64,000 nt of DNA from Pseudoneurospora amorphoporcata (Eukaryota; Ascomycota; Sordariomycetes; Sordariales; Sordariaceae). Shown piece by piece: positions 45,461-56,323 of the stretch; position 1 is the first letter of the stretch, and each line of letters starts with the position of its first letter. Location: assembly GCA_033297205.1 (NCBI GenBank), contig MU859077.1:186001-250000 (forward strand), written 5' to 3'. Both the position numbers and the translations under genes were made by a program. Under the pieces are notes generated by a model. It was not told where the DNA came from. It saw only the letters and a list, made by a program, of their open reading frames with translations, and searched no databases.

Positions 45461-46078
45461 GCTGGTGAACCGAACCCAAAATGACAAACACAATGAAAAA
45501 GTAAAACACCAAACAGTAATGGAGCGTTGACTCGCGCTGGTTTCTCAACATCGAAAAGCCACTGGATCGCGCTACTGTATCATAACCGGCTACGTAGCCT
45601 TGCGGCGTTGCATATGACATGCTTTCGGGATACATACGCTTATGGAACTGAAGAAGGAGGTTGTCTGGCGCTGGCAGTATCCAGCCATCTAATGATGCTT
45701 GTACATACTAAATTAATGACGAATTTCGGATGCACGACATATGATCAAATGGGACGGTTACGGAGTGTAGGTTCAGGGCGGTTCTATGCCACTGAAGAAG
45801 CTCCTGATACACCTGTTCTGCATAAAATGAGGGCTCAGATTGTTGGAGGATTTGGGACGGCTTACTCTGGTTGGATATTTGTACGGAAAAGATGAACCAA
45901 TTCGCACTAACATCCTGTATAATACGTGACGTATTATATGTCCTGAATCTTCCCAAAAATCAGGTTGGTATGGGATATATTATCAAGCTGAAACATCACG
46001 GCCGTCTGCGTTCCACGTATTGATCCATTCTTTTAACGCCTTCGTGACTATAACACCCATTCTCCTCCGCACTGACAA
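45461..46078. other. Convergent intergenic region
   Basis: Holds the 3' ends of the mannosyltransferase and WDR83 genes. A 122-codon open frame at 45527-45895 has no features and lies where the 3' UTR is expected. Confidence 0.6.
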
Positions 46079-47338
46079 TCACGCTTCTCCATATACTGTC
46101 ACAACCCCCGATGTACCGCCAACGCAAAACTGGTTCCCGAACCCACTATCCTTCCACGCAACACAACTGACCACATTCTTCCGTTCCTTTTCCTTCCCAT
46201 CCCTTCCAACGACAACCTTCCCACCACCCGGTCCCCACGGAACCCCAAGCTTAGCCACAAGCCTGCCAGTCAGAAGATCCCAAGCCCACACCCTTCCCTC
46301 TCCATTCGAGTTCTCCGCTCCATTCTCATCACCAGCAACAACCCACCTCTCCCCGCCTCCCAACACGCTCTGCACCCTAATCTCCTTATTCGTCCACCCG
46401 CCCGCAGCAGCACCAACGTCCCCGCTACCCTTCTCGACGCCACCATACGTCCTCAAACACTGCCCATTGCTCCTATCCATCAACCGGATCTTACTATCCA
46501 AGCTCCCCACCAGCACCGTCTTCCCGTCCCTCGTCAAACACAAGCTCGTCACCGCCCCCGGAAAGACATCCGTCACCAGCCTTCCCATCCGCACATCATA
46601 CGTCCTCACCCGTCCATCCACGCTGCCCGCCAGTACCTCCGCCCCCGTTCCTTGACTATCAAAGACCAGGCTCGTAACGCCATCCTTCGCCTCTCCTAGC
46701 ACTTGCACTGGCTTGGCGGAACTCTGCGAACGCACATCCCAGATTCGAACCGTGGTGTCGTGGCCTCCGCTTATCAAAAGCGAGTCGTCGACGCCGGCGA
46801 AGATGACGTTGTTGATGCGGCCGGTGGTGTGGCCGGCGTTGGAAAAACGGCGGATCGTTTGCGCGGTGGACACGTCCCAGAGGAAGACGGCGCGGTCGCC
46901 GCCTGAGGAGGCGAAGGTGGCGTTGGAGGAGGAGACGGTCAGGGAGAGGACTTCGTAGCCGTGGGAAGTGTAGGTTTGGATTAGACGCCCTGCCGGTGGG
47001 GATGCGGTTAAGGGGGACTGGGAAGGTTTTGTGATGAATGAGGAGGCCTGGGTTGAGGAAGCATTGGTGGTGGTTGAAGAGGGGATGGGATTGTAAAGAC
47101 GGATGGACCGGTCGGCCGAGCCGGTGAGGATGTAAGTCCCTGGAGAGGCGGAGTAGGTTACTGCGTGGACGGGGCCTGCTTGGATGGAGAGGCTGTGGTT
47201 AGCTGGGGATTAGAGTGACTCATGAGGGTTGATGAAGGTGAGAGAGAACGTACCATTTGAGCCACGAAGCTGAGAGAGGATCTTCCGAGGAAAGTTGTCT
47301 TTCCCGTGAGATGGTGTGTTGTTGTCGTACTCATCCAT
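46079..47338 (-). CDS. WDR83: WDR83/MORG1-like WD40 protein, 393 aa
   Basis: A WD40 propeller protein whose animal homologue scaffolds MAPK modules and is also found in spliceosomal C complex. The start is ATG at 47338. Exons 47338-47254 and 47175-46079 join in frame, giving LRGSNGPVHAVTYSASPG across a 77-nt intron with GTACGT donor. Characteristic segments shared with human WDR83 are GYEVLSLTVSSSNATFASSGG, GEAKDGVTSLVF, LAGSVDGRVRTYDVRMG and LVGSLDSKIRLMD. About seven blades are recognisable, and a low-complexity Ser/Thr/Pro insert splits blades one and two. The gene is divergent from YJU2, another spliceosome factor. Confidence 0.9.
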
Positions 47339-48440
47339 TTTAATTTATGGGGTGTTTCTGTTTGCAGCTCTGGGCCATTGTGTTATTGTTTATGTTTCGT
47401 TGCCTTCATCTCGGCGTTGATGCCGCGGGTGGTGATGGGATTATCTCATGCCAGGCAACTACGTGATAGTGTTGTTCTGTGTACCTGACGCATTTTGGAT
47501 GACCTGGAATACCGACTAACTTTACCGGACGCTGTGAGCGCAGTGATGAAGATGATCTGAAAGCGATCTTTCACTTTTTGACTATCAGACTTTATGAGTC
47601 TTTGAACCGTCGGCAACAATGGACGGTTCTCGTTCAAGTTGCGGTTGGTGTTAACGGGCGGATATCCACAAAGCTCACCCAGCGCGCAGCGGCTTAAGGA
47701 GGATCAACTTTAACTAACCCTAACCCGAAACGTGCTACATGATTGTTAAAGCGGCCGCCAAGGTGGGCACCAAGATCAGCAACAGAACACAGTTGATCGG
47801 CCATATGCAACCGCTGATCGAGCTCATAATTCCCTGCGAGTAAATATACAACATCCTGACCGAGCGTACCAGCACATTTGATCAGCTTATCCGTGCCTGA
47901 ACGTGAACTCGACTACTTTAAGTAAGGTTGACGAAAGAGTCCCAGGCCGCACCACAACCCCCAAGTATCTGTAGAAGTAAACGTTTAATAACACCGATGA
48001 AACTCTTGCAAGTTTGACAGCGGAAAGTGGGGCGTGGCACACCCAAAGCTCCGTCCCGTTCCTGCCTGCACCCCAGCCTCACGTGGCGCACCCACCTTGA
48101 TGGATAAGTCCGGTGTCTTGGAGGATCGCGATCTCGATCTGTTGCTTAGTATCCGATCCAGCAACTTTACCACGACCTTACCTTCCCGCTTCCCTTTGCC
48201 GAATTTTCGCGACTTTCAACGACATCCCATTGTCGATTCACGAGTTACACGACACCAAACGTCTGTCGCGCGATTTACATTCGCCTCAACACCCCAAAAA
48301 ACACCGATACCTCCCTACGCGCTACGAGCACCGCACTCGTCTGCCTGTTAGCCAAAACGAACAAACACTCAACCACTCGAGCTTGATCAAACCATCACCA
48401 ACACCCATCGCAACCAAACCAAAGCCCAACCGCCGCCAAA
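47339..48440. promoter_or_regulatory. Shared divergent promoter of WDR83 and yju2, with telomere-repeat-like motif
   Basis: The 1.1-kb region separates two outward-facing genes. At 47714-47726 the sequence reads CTAACCCTAACCC, two telomere-type repeats in tandem. Such teloboxes are bound by Tbf1-like or related factors in fungi and plants. No gene is seen in the region. Confidence 0.5.
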
Positions 48441-49403
48441 ATGTCCGAACGCAAAGTCCTAACCAAATACTACCCCCCGGACTTCGACCCCTCCCTCGTC
48501 GGCCGCTCTCGCCAGCCCAAACAAAGCGGTCCCAAAGTCCAAACCGTCCGCCTCATGGCCCCCTTCTCCCTGCGCTGCTCCTCCTGCGGCGAATACATGT
48601 ACAAGGGCCGCAAGTTCAACGCGCGCAAAGAAACGCCCGTAGACGAGCGCTACCTCAACATCCAGATTTACCGCTTCTACATCCGGTGCACGCGCTGCAG
48701 CGCCGAGATCGTTTTTCGCACCGACCCCAAAAATCAGGACTACGCCGTCGAGAAGGGCGCCAAGCGGAATACGGAGCCGTGGCGCCGCGGGCTGGAAGGG
48801 GAATTAGACGAGACGGATGAGCAGAGATTGGATCGGATAGAGAGGGAGATGGCGGATGAGAATGGGGAGGTGGCGGCGGCTGAAGAGAGGAATGCGATGG
48901 CGGAACTGGAGCAGAAGACGGCGGACGCGAAGAGGGAGATGGCGGTTGCGGATGCGTTGGATGAGATTCGGAGTCGGAATGCGAGACTCGAAAAAGCGCA
49001 GAGGGATGGCGGGGTGGATATTGAGTGTGTGCTTGGTGGGAGGGGATTGAGCGAGGAGGAGGAACGGAGGAGGAGGGAGGAGGAGGAGGATGCGGAGGCG
49101 GCGAGGAAGGCGTTTGAGTTTGCGAGGTTGCAGCAGAAGCTGGAGGAAGGGCCGGCGGAGGAGGAGGTGTTGAGTCTTCCTGGTGTACCTGGGGCGACGG
49201 CGGCGACAAATGGGGAGGAATCGTCGGGTTCTTCCTCGAGTGCGGCTGCTGCTGGTTCGTTAACGACCTCGGCGGCTTCGGTTTCGAACCCGACAACCGC
49301 GGCTGCGACAGATATGCCCCCTCCCAGTTTCAAGCGACAGGTCAAGAAAAAGAAGGATCACTCGGCCTTGCTTGGAATCAAGAAGAAGCAACCCCTGGTC
49401 TGA
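48441..49403 (+). CDS. yju2: YJU2/CWC16 (CCDC94) pre-mRNA splicing factor, 320 aa
   Basis: A step-one splicing factor that joins the spliceosome with the Prp19-associated complex and stabilises the branch-site helix after Prp2 action. A single exon starts MSERKVLTKYYPPDFDPS, the family's highly conserved N-terminus. Two CxxC pairs, Cys46/Cys49 in LRCSSCGEY and Cys83/Cys86 in IRCTRCSAE, form the zinc site. They are followed by the conserved segment TDPKNQDYAVEKGAKRNTEPW. The C-terminal half is a Glu/Arg-rich coiled coil (about 130-245). It ends in an Ala/Ser/Thr-rich stretch with a basic terminal tail (KRQVKKKKDHSALLGIKKK), again typical. The length fits. The leader is pyrimidine-rich and the first codons use C-ending synonyms, suggesting good expression. 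Confidence 0.97.
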   Translation: MSERKVLTKYYPPDFDPSLVGRSRQPKQSGPKVQTVRLMAPFSLRCSSCGEYMYKGRKFNARKETPVDERYLNIQIYRFYIRCTRCSAEIVFRTDPKNQDYAVEKGAKRNTEPWRRGLEGELDETDEQRLDRIEREMADENGEVAAAEERNAMAELEQKTADAKREMAVADALDEIRSRNARLEKAQRDGGVDIECVLGGRGLSEEEERRRREEEEDAEAARKAFEFARLQQKLEEGPAEEEVLSLPGVPGATAATNGEESSGSSSSAAAAGSLTTSAASVSNPTTAAATDMPPPSFKRQVKKKKDHSALLGIKKKQPLV

Positions 49404-50417
49404 GGAAACAAACTGGGCGGAAGTGAGGATACGTAACATTGGTTTTTTTTTCCCACATTAGTACGTCAGGGTGTGGAGGGGCCCCATGAATCCCAGGATG
49501 AGGATTGCAGAGATTGCAAATTGTTTGAATGCCACGAGGGTCGGCCCGCTACGACTTATTCTTTCCGCCTTCTAGTGCACATCGCAACAAACATGATCGA
49601 CGTGGATGATGGAACTTTATACCCAGTGAGTTTTCTACAGTCAATGACCGCCAATTGACAAGCCCAGACACTCACATTAGTTAAGATAGAGCATTGTAGC
49701 GCAACACAGATTTTTACACGTTCAGAAGAAAAGGACACTATCAACAAGATCATTAATGAGTGTAATCATCAATCATTTCGAGAATCTGGCGACTAATATG
49801 TACAATCCCCAGAAAGTTTCCCTGCCAGATCCCGAATGTCATGGCTTTCCAGAAACAAGCCCCTCCCCCCGTTTGAATAACATGGCTTTCCCCTTTAGAT
49901 ATATGCCCTGGGAGTTCGCAAAAACCTTTCCGTCCCCCACTAACGCCGTGCCAGATAAAAGAAAACAGAAAGAGAGAAGACAAAACCCGCCAAGTGTCCC
50001 AAGCCATCAATATGCGAAGGAGATACAAACTCCTCTCAAATCGATAACCCAAATTACATGACGATAAAACGTCAGAAAGAATACAACAAACCACCGCCGA
50101 AACCCGACACCTAAAAAAGGTTTGCATGCAACATGAACCTTTTTAGCTCGATAGATCAGGTCGCGAGAGGCATCATGAGATCAGATCTCTGAAAAGATCG
50201 TGCATGTGCCTGTCGCATGCATGCACACCCTGCCCCTTCCCAGCGGGCCGCTTTGAGGTTTTTCAAGAGCATTGATGTCATCCTGATTATTTTGAAAAAT
50301 GACGGGGGGGAAGCGAACAAGGCCCTGATCGTGGGCGCGGGTATGGTGGTGGTGCAGGGTGGAGTGTACTCAATCAACCAATCCATTTCTCCTCAAACAC
50401 ACACTCGGAGCCAGCTC
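49404..50417. other. Intergenic, convergent 3' ends
   Basis: About 1 kb between yju2 and the small-protein gene. It should hold both 3' UTRs. I see no coding region; a TTTTTTTT run near 49442 may be part of the yju2 3' end. Confidence 0.5.
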
Positions 50418-50678
50418 TCACAATGAATGGCTGTACTCGCTATGCGAGCGAGTACCCGAGACGCCGTTAGGCAGACTTGGTGTGGCGTTCGATTGGCTCT
50501 GGCTGTTGGAGTTATGGCTGTTGGAAGGCGAACCCGAGGACCTGGGCAGGTTTGTTTGGGAAGCCTCCATCTGGCGCTTGGTATGCTGGTGCATGGAGCG
50601 GGAGTAAGAGCCCAAGTCGAAGGGAGGAGGAGGAGACATGGTGATAGAGTAGGCAGAGTTCTGGGCAGCAGCCGACAT
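50418..50678 (-). CDS. Small Ser/Asn-rich protein of unknown function, 86 aa
   Basis: The frame from ATG 50678 encodes MSAAAQNSAYSITMSPPPP, then FDLGSYSRSMHQHTKRQMEA, then a Ser/Asn/Gln-rich tail ending SHSEYSHSL. The same frame is open up to 50879, but the upstream residues look like leader sequence. A TATATA-type element on the minus strand near 50946-50952 lies about 270 nt upstream, placing 50879 close to the transcription start. The MSPPPPFDLGSY and MHQHTKRQME segments look like a conserved core. I recall similar short hypothetical proteins in related fungi but cannot name a function. No signal peptide or membrane segment is present. The long transcript leader relative to the coding part is notable. 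Confidence 0.6.
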   Translation of the reverse strand: MSAAAQNSAYSITMSPPPPFDLGSYSRSMHQHTKRQMEASQTNLPRSSGSPSNSHNSNSQSQSNATPSLPNGVSGTRSHSEYSHSL

Positions 50679-51212
50679 TTCTGTGTGGTGGTTTTGTTGT
50701 GTGTTGTTGTTGTTGGTAGATGAAGTAGTGTGCGTTGGCGTTGGGCAGTTAAGCTTTTGGTTGCTCGATGTCCTGGATATGTGTTGTGGAAGGCTTGACG
50801 CAAAAGGCTTAAACGGTAAGGAGAAAGACGCTAGGAAAGATAATCTAGGAAATTGTTTGATATTGGTTGCGTTGAGCAAGTTTCAGCTGGATGAAAGATG
50901 TCGAGAAGACGGATGAACGGAGGGTCTGGGGAAGGAGGAGGGGAGCTATATAATAGATGGCTTGGCTCGAAAAACCTAATCTAAGGCGACAGCACGCTAG
51001 GGCGGGAATGGGTTTGCACTGATGCGCTGATGCGCTGATGCGGCCTACACTAAACCCAAGGTAGGGGGGTATCAACTATCCAGAGGGGCAAGGAGCCAGC
51101 AGCTGGGGCAACGGTTGGTCAGACACACAAAAAGAAGTGGAAGGGGGTGGTCAAAAGATGGGATGGAGACCGGGTTTGGCGAGGGTCTGGAAAGAAAGCC
51201 GTGCAAGGAAGC

Positions 51213-51244
51213 AGTGCCAGAGTGCCAGAGTGCCAGAGTGCCAG
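51213..51244. repeat. Minisatellite, four exact 8-bp units
   Basis: AGTGCCAG repeated four times, followed by the diverged copy ATTGCCCA. Confidence 0.95.
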
Positions 51245-53456
51245 ATTGCCCAAGTGCAAGGATGGGAGGGGTGAAGAGATTCGTTTTCTCTTCCCCCGCG
51301 GTCCCTCTCTTTCCTTGGACGACTCCGTCACCGTGAGGTGATCTGCGTTCCCCTCTTTTTCACTCTTTGCTCTGTGGGTTTATTTTATTTCGCCCGCGGC
51401 TGTCAGATCTCGGGTGGCAGAGAACCTGAAGCCAAGAAGGGGTCAATGGGAAGGGCGTGCACAGCATACCCACCCGGTGGTGCCGTCAACTCGCACCCCC
51501 CCACCTTCCTGCCCAACAGAACGATGACTAAAGAAGAATTCCCGTACCTCTTCTCTTGTTTCGTCTTCAAGTCCAGCACAATGCGTCTTTTTGGCAATGC
51601 TACCCACAACTGCACGGGTTTGTCTGTTTCGATTGGTGATCGACAGTGATGAACGCCGTTAACATGGGGGACCGTGGCCTACTATGTACGGGCTGCACGA
51701 GATGGCGTAGTAGCTCCGCCTCTGATCCAATGATCCGGGCAATCAATCTTTACTGGCTTGGAGCCGACACGATATGGCTCCTTCAGGCCGTTGTGAGTCC
51801 CCCGTGGTACACTAACTCCAGGCCGTCTCTTCCATAGCCGGGTACCTGTTGGCTAGACTATGGAGGCTGAGCGAGCGAAGAGTCTCACCAGCTCACCGTC
51901 TGTCGCCGGTCAGTCTTGGGCTGCCTCGTTGTCCTCGGCGCGACGGCCTAGACGGCAAAAGTGAAGAGACGGTAAGATGACCCATAGTAGGTGATGTCAA
52001 CCGCGCAAGTAGTGTTGCGTAGAGGAGTGGGTCGTGAGATACGGTAGCATCTGCTGAAGCCATGAAAGCCATGAGAGCGTATGGGGGAGATTCCGCCTAC
52101 GGATTCCAATGGTTCTTCTCCTGGAGCAAGTAACCGACGCCCAAAGGGGCAAGACCCTGCTGATCCAGGTCATTGGAGGTCTTGAGGAGATTGATGATGT
52201 TTGTAGATGAAGTCATTCTATTGGCCAGTAGCTCAGGGCAGGAAAGCGCGAGGAAGATCATTGTGGGTATTTGCACGCCGGTAGTTTCACCAGAGCTCAT
52301 TCCGTGGAGCATACGTGGAAGTGGAAGGGGAAATGAAGGGGAAATGAAGGGATTCCGTGTGCGGTACGGTGACGGACTGGCGCAAGGCGGAAGAAGAAGG
52401 AAGAAGGGAGCAGCCTGTGACGCGGGAGACCGAGAGAGGCGAGGTGTGTGCATGCCCGTGAGTTGCAAGTGTGTGCACAGTACCTACCTCTCTACGCTAC
52501 CAATATCTGGGGCTTACCATCTGATAACCTGACGACAGCAGCATCAGTCCTTTTGTCGTGACTGCAGACCAGAAACAGCGATCGGCGTATTTCCCGTGCC
52601 CGTGTTGAGAAGGGATTCGCGGTTGCCATGATGTCAATGGTTGAACGACCAAAGAAGCGGACCCCTCTGCTCCTCGAATGCTGCCTTCCCCCTCTCTAAT
52701 GCAGGGAGAAAGGGTTCTGGCCATAATAGTCGATGCCTATCGATACACAGTATCTGGTGTTGACGGTTGGGCGACGCATTGTTAAGGAGAAGCCATTTCG
52801 ACACAGTATGGCCGCCTTTTTTTCGGTTGTCAGCTCGCATTTACTAACTCGTGTCCGCGACTCGGAAGCCACAACGGCAAGCTGAAAAGTTGGGCCACCG
52901 GCCAATGGCTCTTGGACGGTCTAGACGGGTGTTTCGCTTGAAGGACCGGGGGGTCGAGGTTTCGAGGAGGAGGCAGTAGGACCAAAAGTTGGCAGGCCGG
53001 CATGGCTGGCGCCGGGAAGCCAGGACAGCGACCAGGGAAAACATGGCATTTCCGTGTTTACCATTGGAATGAAGCCATTTTGAGTCTGCTGGGGATTGGG
53101 CATTTTTACGAATTCCCATTCGGGTCGCCCAAGGTCCCTGCGTGGCCTTGCTATCGGAGAGTGGTATCACAGGGGGATAGCTGGCACATAGCGCCTACCG
53201 AACTTGCACAGGCCTTATCCTAATGACAGCCGAGTCGAAGGTGAAGCCTCAAAGTGGAGCTAATTGCACATGAGAGAGCAGATCGAGAAACTTCACCGAG
53301 TTCTAGGTTGAGACAGCCCGGACAGCACAAAAGCAATACGGGCCAAATGAAACGAACGAAAGCTCCCGGAAAGTAGGGGTAAGGTACTAGGTAATGACGA
53401 TGTACTGATGGCTGCCAGTCGCAATTGACCTGAAAACCACCCACTCAGTACGGTGG

Positions 53457-53474
53457 AAAAAAAAAAAAAAAAAT

Positions 53475-53505
<31 letters not shown>
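53457..53505. repeat. A-tract, A(17)TCA(30)
   Basis: Two adenine runs of 17 and 30 separated by TC, preceded by CAGTACGGTGG and followed by TTCAAATC. No retroposon body was identified upstream. Confidence 0.95.
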
Positions 53506-53507
<2 letters not shown>

Positions 53508-56323
53508 CAAATCAGCATCGTTCTTTCCCTTGTGGACAGCGAACGGTGTTGGCGAGTCGGGCGAGGCATAAACGACGAGCTTTTGCGAACAGCTGTTGAG
53601 GTCAGAAGGCGCCACCCATGCGGCGAGGTAGGATGACATCAGTGTCGTAAGAGCCAAGACCTGCTAGCGCTGTGTCTGCCCCACAGTACTTGCCGCGCCC
53701 CTGTCGACAGCTGGCTGAATTTGCAACTCTTTGCTCCGCCTTTCCCATGCTTTTGGATTTCCGTCCAAAATTTTGGAGACGGGCCAAAGTCTGCCTGCCG
53801 GGCCCTGCCTGCCACTTTCTCTCTTCGGTCTGCTCGATCATTCCATCTCTTCCGCTCTCGGCTGCTGTTTCCTTTGCGCATGGATTGCAAGTCACGGCTG
53901 CTTCCTTTTGTACTCTTGGCCTTGCCGTTCCTGCCTTCCAGGTTCCCAGCGATGAGGAAAGGAGTGGGTTAGTGAGTGGTCTCGAACGAAGGATTGCCGA
54001 TTCTGGAGGAGAAGCGAGAAGCACCAGTCCGGCCCTCGGTGCAGGAACCTTGAACGCTCATTGGCTTGTTTGGCGAACATGGATTGAAGCTTAACCCAAC
54101 AAAGTGACGCCAGAGCCGACCTCACTTCACGATGTCTCCTTGTGCGACCAAACGAACGGTAAACAAATCGCCTCCGCGGCCCATTGTCGTCATTGCTTGA
54201 CGTCTTAACCTCCCACAAACACATGGCCTCTTAGTTCCTTCCTTAACACCGAACAAAGGAGCTGCTTTGATGATGATGATGATGATGATCTCCCAATAGT
54301 TTCTCTGGTCCCGTCGTCTCCCATGGACCCTCTGCTGTCGAAGGCATTCTAGAACCTCATCCCGTGCCGTCATCATCAAGGGAGCATGAATGCGTGGGGA
54401 GCCGCCAACGGCACCGAACGACAGGGGAAAAAAAGCCCGTCGCGTCACCCCGTTCTTCTGCCCGTATTGGGAATAATGGACCCCTGAACTCGGGGACCTG
54501 GCGCTGCCGGCAAACTGACATTGGTGCGCGGCTCTATCATCGCAGCCTCCGGGCGCAATGCCCGCCTTTGACGTCAAACGGCCTTTTCTCCGATTCCCCA
54601 TCTCAGCCCTCTTCTGACGCAGTCCGCTGACGCTGACGCTGACGGGCGGCTCACGGCGATAAGTCCGGCCTCGCTTGATCGCCACTGCAACAACACTCTA
54701 TTCTTCAGTTTGCACACCCCCCCACCCTTCTCCCCTCTGGCTCCTACCGACTGACGTCGCTGTCCGTAACACGTCCCCTTCGGTTCCGTCTCCCCGTCCC
54801 GCCGATGACAGCATCGCAAACGTCCCCAAAGATGAGATGACCTCAAGCTGTCCTTTGTCGTCAACAACGGCGTCAGCTCTGGCATCATTTGTACGACGTG
54901 TTTGTGCCTGTGTCCTTCTCCCCTTGTCGACCGGACAACGTCACTCGTGAAAGAGGCGGCTATCAGGTAACCTATGATGCTGTCGTCCCTAACGTTGTTA
55001 GCTCCTGTTCACTCACGTCTGTGGGACATCGTAGGGTGGCGTCACGCAGCCGCATTTGGGTTGGCAGGTTGCGACCCCTAAAAAAGAGGGAACGCCACCG
55101 CTACGTATGCAGAATCTGGGTAAGGTGAGATGTTATGACATGCTTCTCGTCATCGACTGAACATCAAAAGGACGTTGACCGCCCTCGACCAGAACACTTT
55201 GTCCGAAGCTGAAATGCAGCTGGAATTGGAGCAAAAGATACGGCATGAAGCTGAGTTCATTTTGCTTAAAGGAGCCTATCTTGTGTCAGTTTCGTGCAAA
55301 CAGAATCAGCGAAGGGTCATGGATGTCTCTCTTACCACGGTTTGCATTTCACCAAGATGCGGTCTCAAATCTTTCATGGTTTGGCCCACCTCAGCGCATC
55401 ACACAAGTGTAACTTTCCACGGCAGCCAAAATCCCTCGAGTGTTTGAGCAAGTTCCAAAATATCAAAAAGATTAAAGTATCCGAGTACGGATTTTCCATA
55501 ACGACAGACCGCTGACCTACACCCGGATGTTGTCCTGCAAAGAGAAGGGCACGAATGCTTAGCGCCATCAAGTCTGGTCTGCGAGCAGACTGCGAATGTC
55601 TACACTAGTTTTCCTCTTCCTGATTGGTCTACCAGTCACAGCCTCCGGAATCTGATCCGGGAAAGTTGGCATCCGATTGCCACACCGGCAACTGGCAGCT
55701 CGAGCTTGTCGGTGGGCCAAGGCCACTCGGAATGGAGCTTGTCATCCCGGAATGCCCTCCTTCCGACAGCTGCCCCTCAAAAGCACAAATCAGGGGCGCA
55801 CAGTGCAAAGGGTCATAGGATCCGATCATCAGGGTCCTAGGCACATGTTGGGGATCCCGAGGTTGTCTTTTTTGAGGGCATTCGTGGGTCTTGGTCAACC
55901 ACTTGCCCAAAGTGTGCAAGTCACGGCGGCATCAGGCCACCATTTCGGGGCAAAAACCAAGGCCGCTCTCGCAGAAAATCCTGCACGGTGCAATCACGTC
56001 AACCTGTTGTGTCGAGACGCTGAGGGCATTGATAAGCCCTCCTGACTTGATGAGATGGAATTAACCCTTGGACCCTCTCATCTGACTCGCTTTGTTCGTA
56101 AACATATCTCCTTTTCACTGGGAATGTGTGCGTAAACGTGATGTGCGGTCTTTATTCCTCCACCATGAGTTTCGTACGATTTTACACGCCTTTAACCGGT
56201 AGATCCGTGCTGCCATCAACAGAGTTTTCTTCACCTGTGATCCCGTCGGTGTTGTTGGGAATGGGACGGCTCGAGTCAAGTGTAGGTCTGTCTGTCTGTC
56301 TCATGAGTCGTGACTCGGTGAGT

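Larger units (their letters stand above)
50679..56323. other. Intergenic, 5.6 kb, no gene seen
   Basis: The left kilobase is the promoter and leader of the small-protein gene. Beyond that I find only unsupported open frames. The stretch holds an 8-bp minisatellite (51213-51244), an A-tract (53457-53505) and a short GAT/ATC microsatellite near 54271-54290. Base composition is mixed. Confidence 0.5.

Noticed and set aside
45527..45895. 122-codon frame just after the mannosyltransferase stop
   Set aside because: Position and composition fit a 3' UTR; no domain.
53602..54685. Several 100-190-codon frames on both strands
   Set aside because: They overlap one another in opposite orientation, begin next to an A-tract or microsatellite, and match no family I know.
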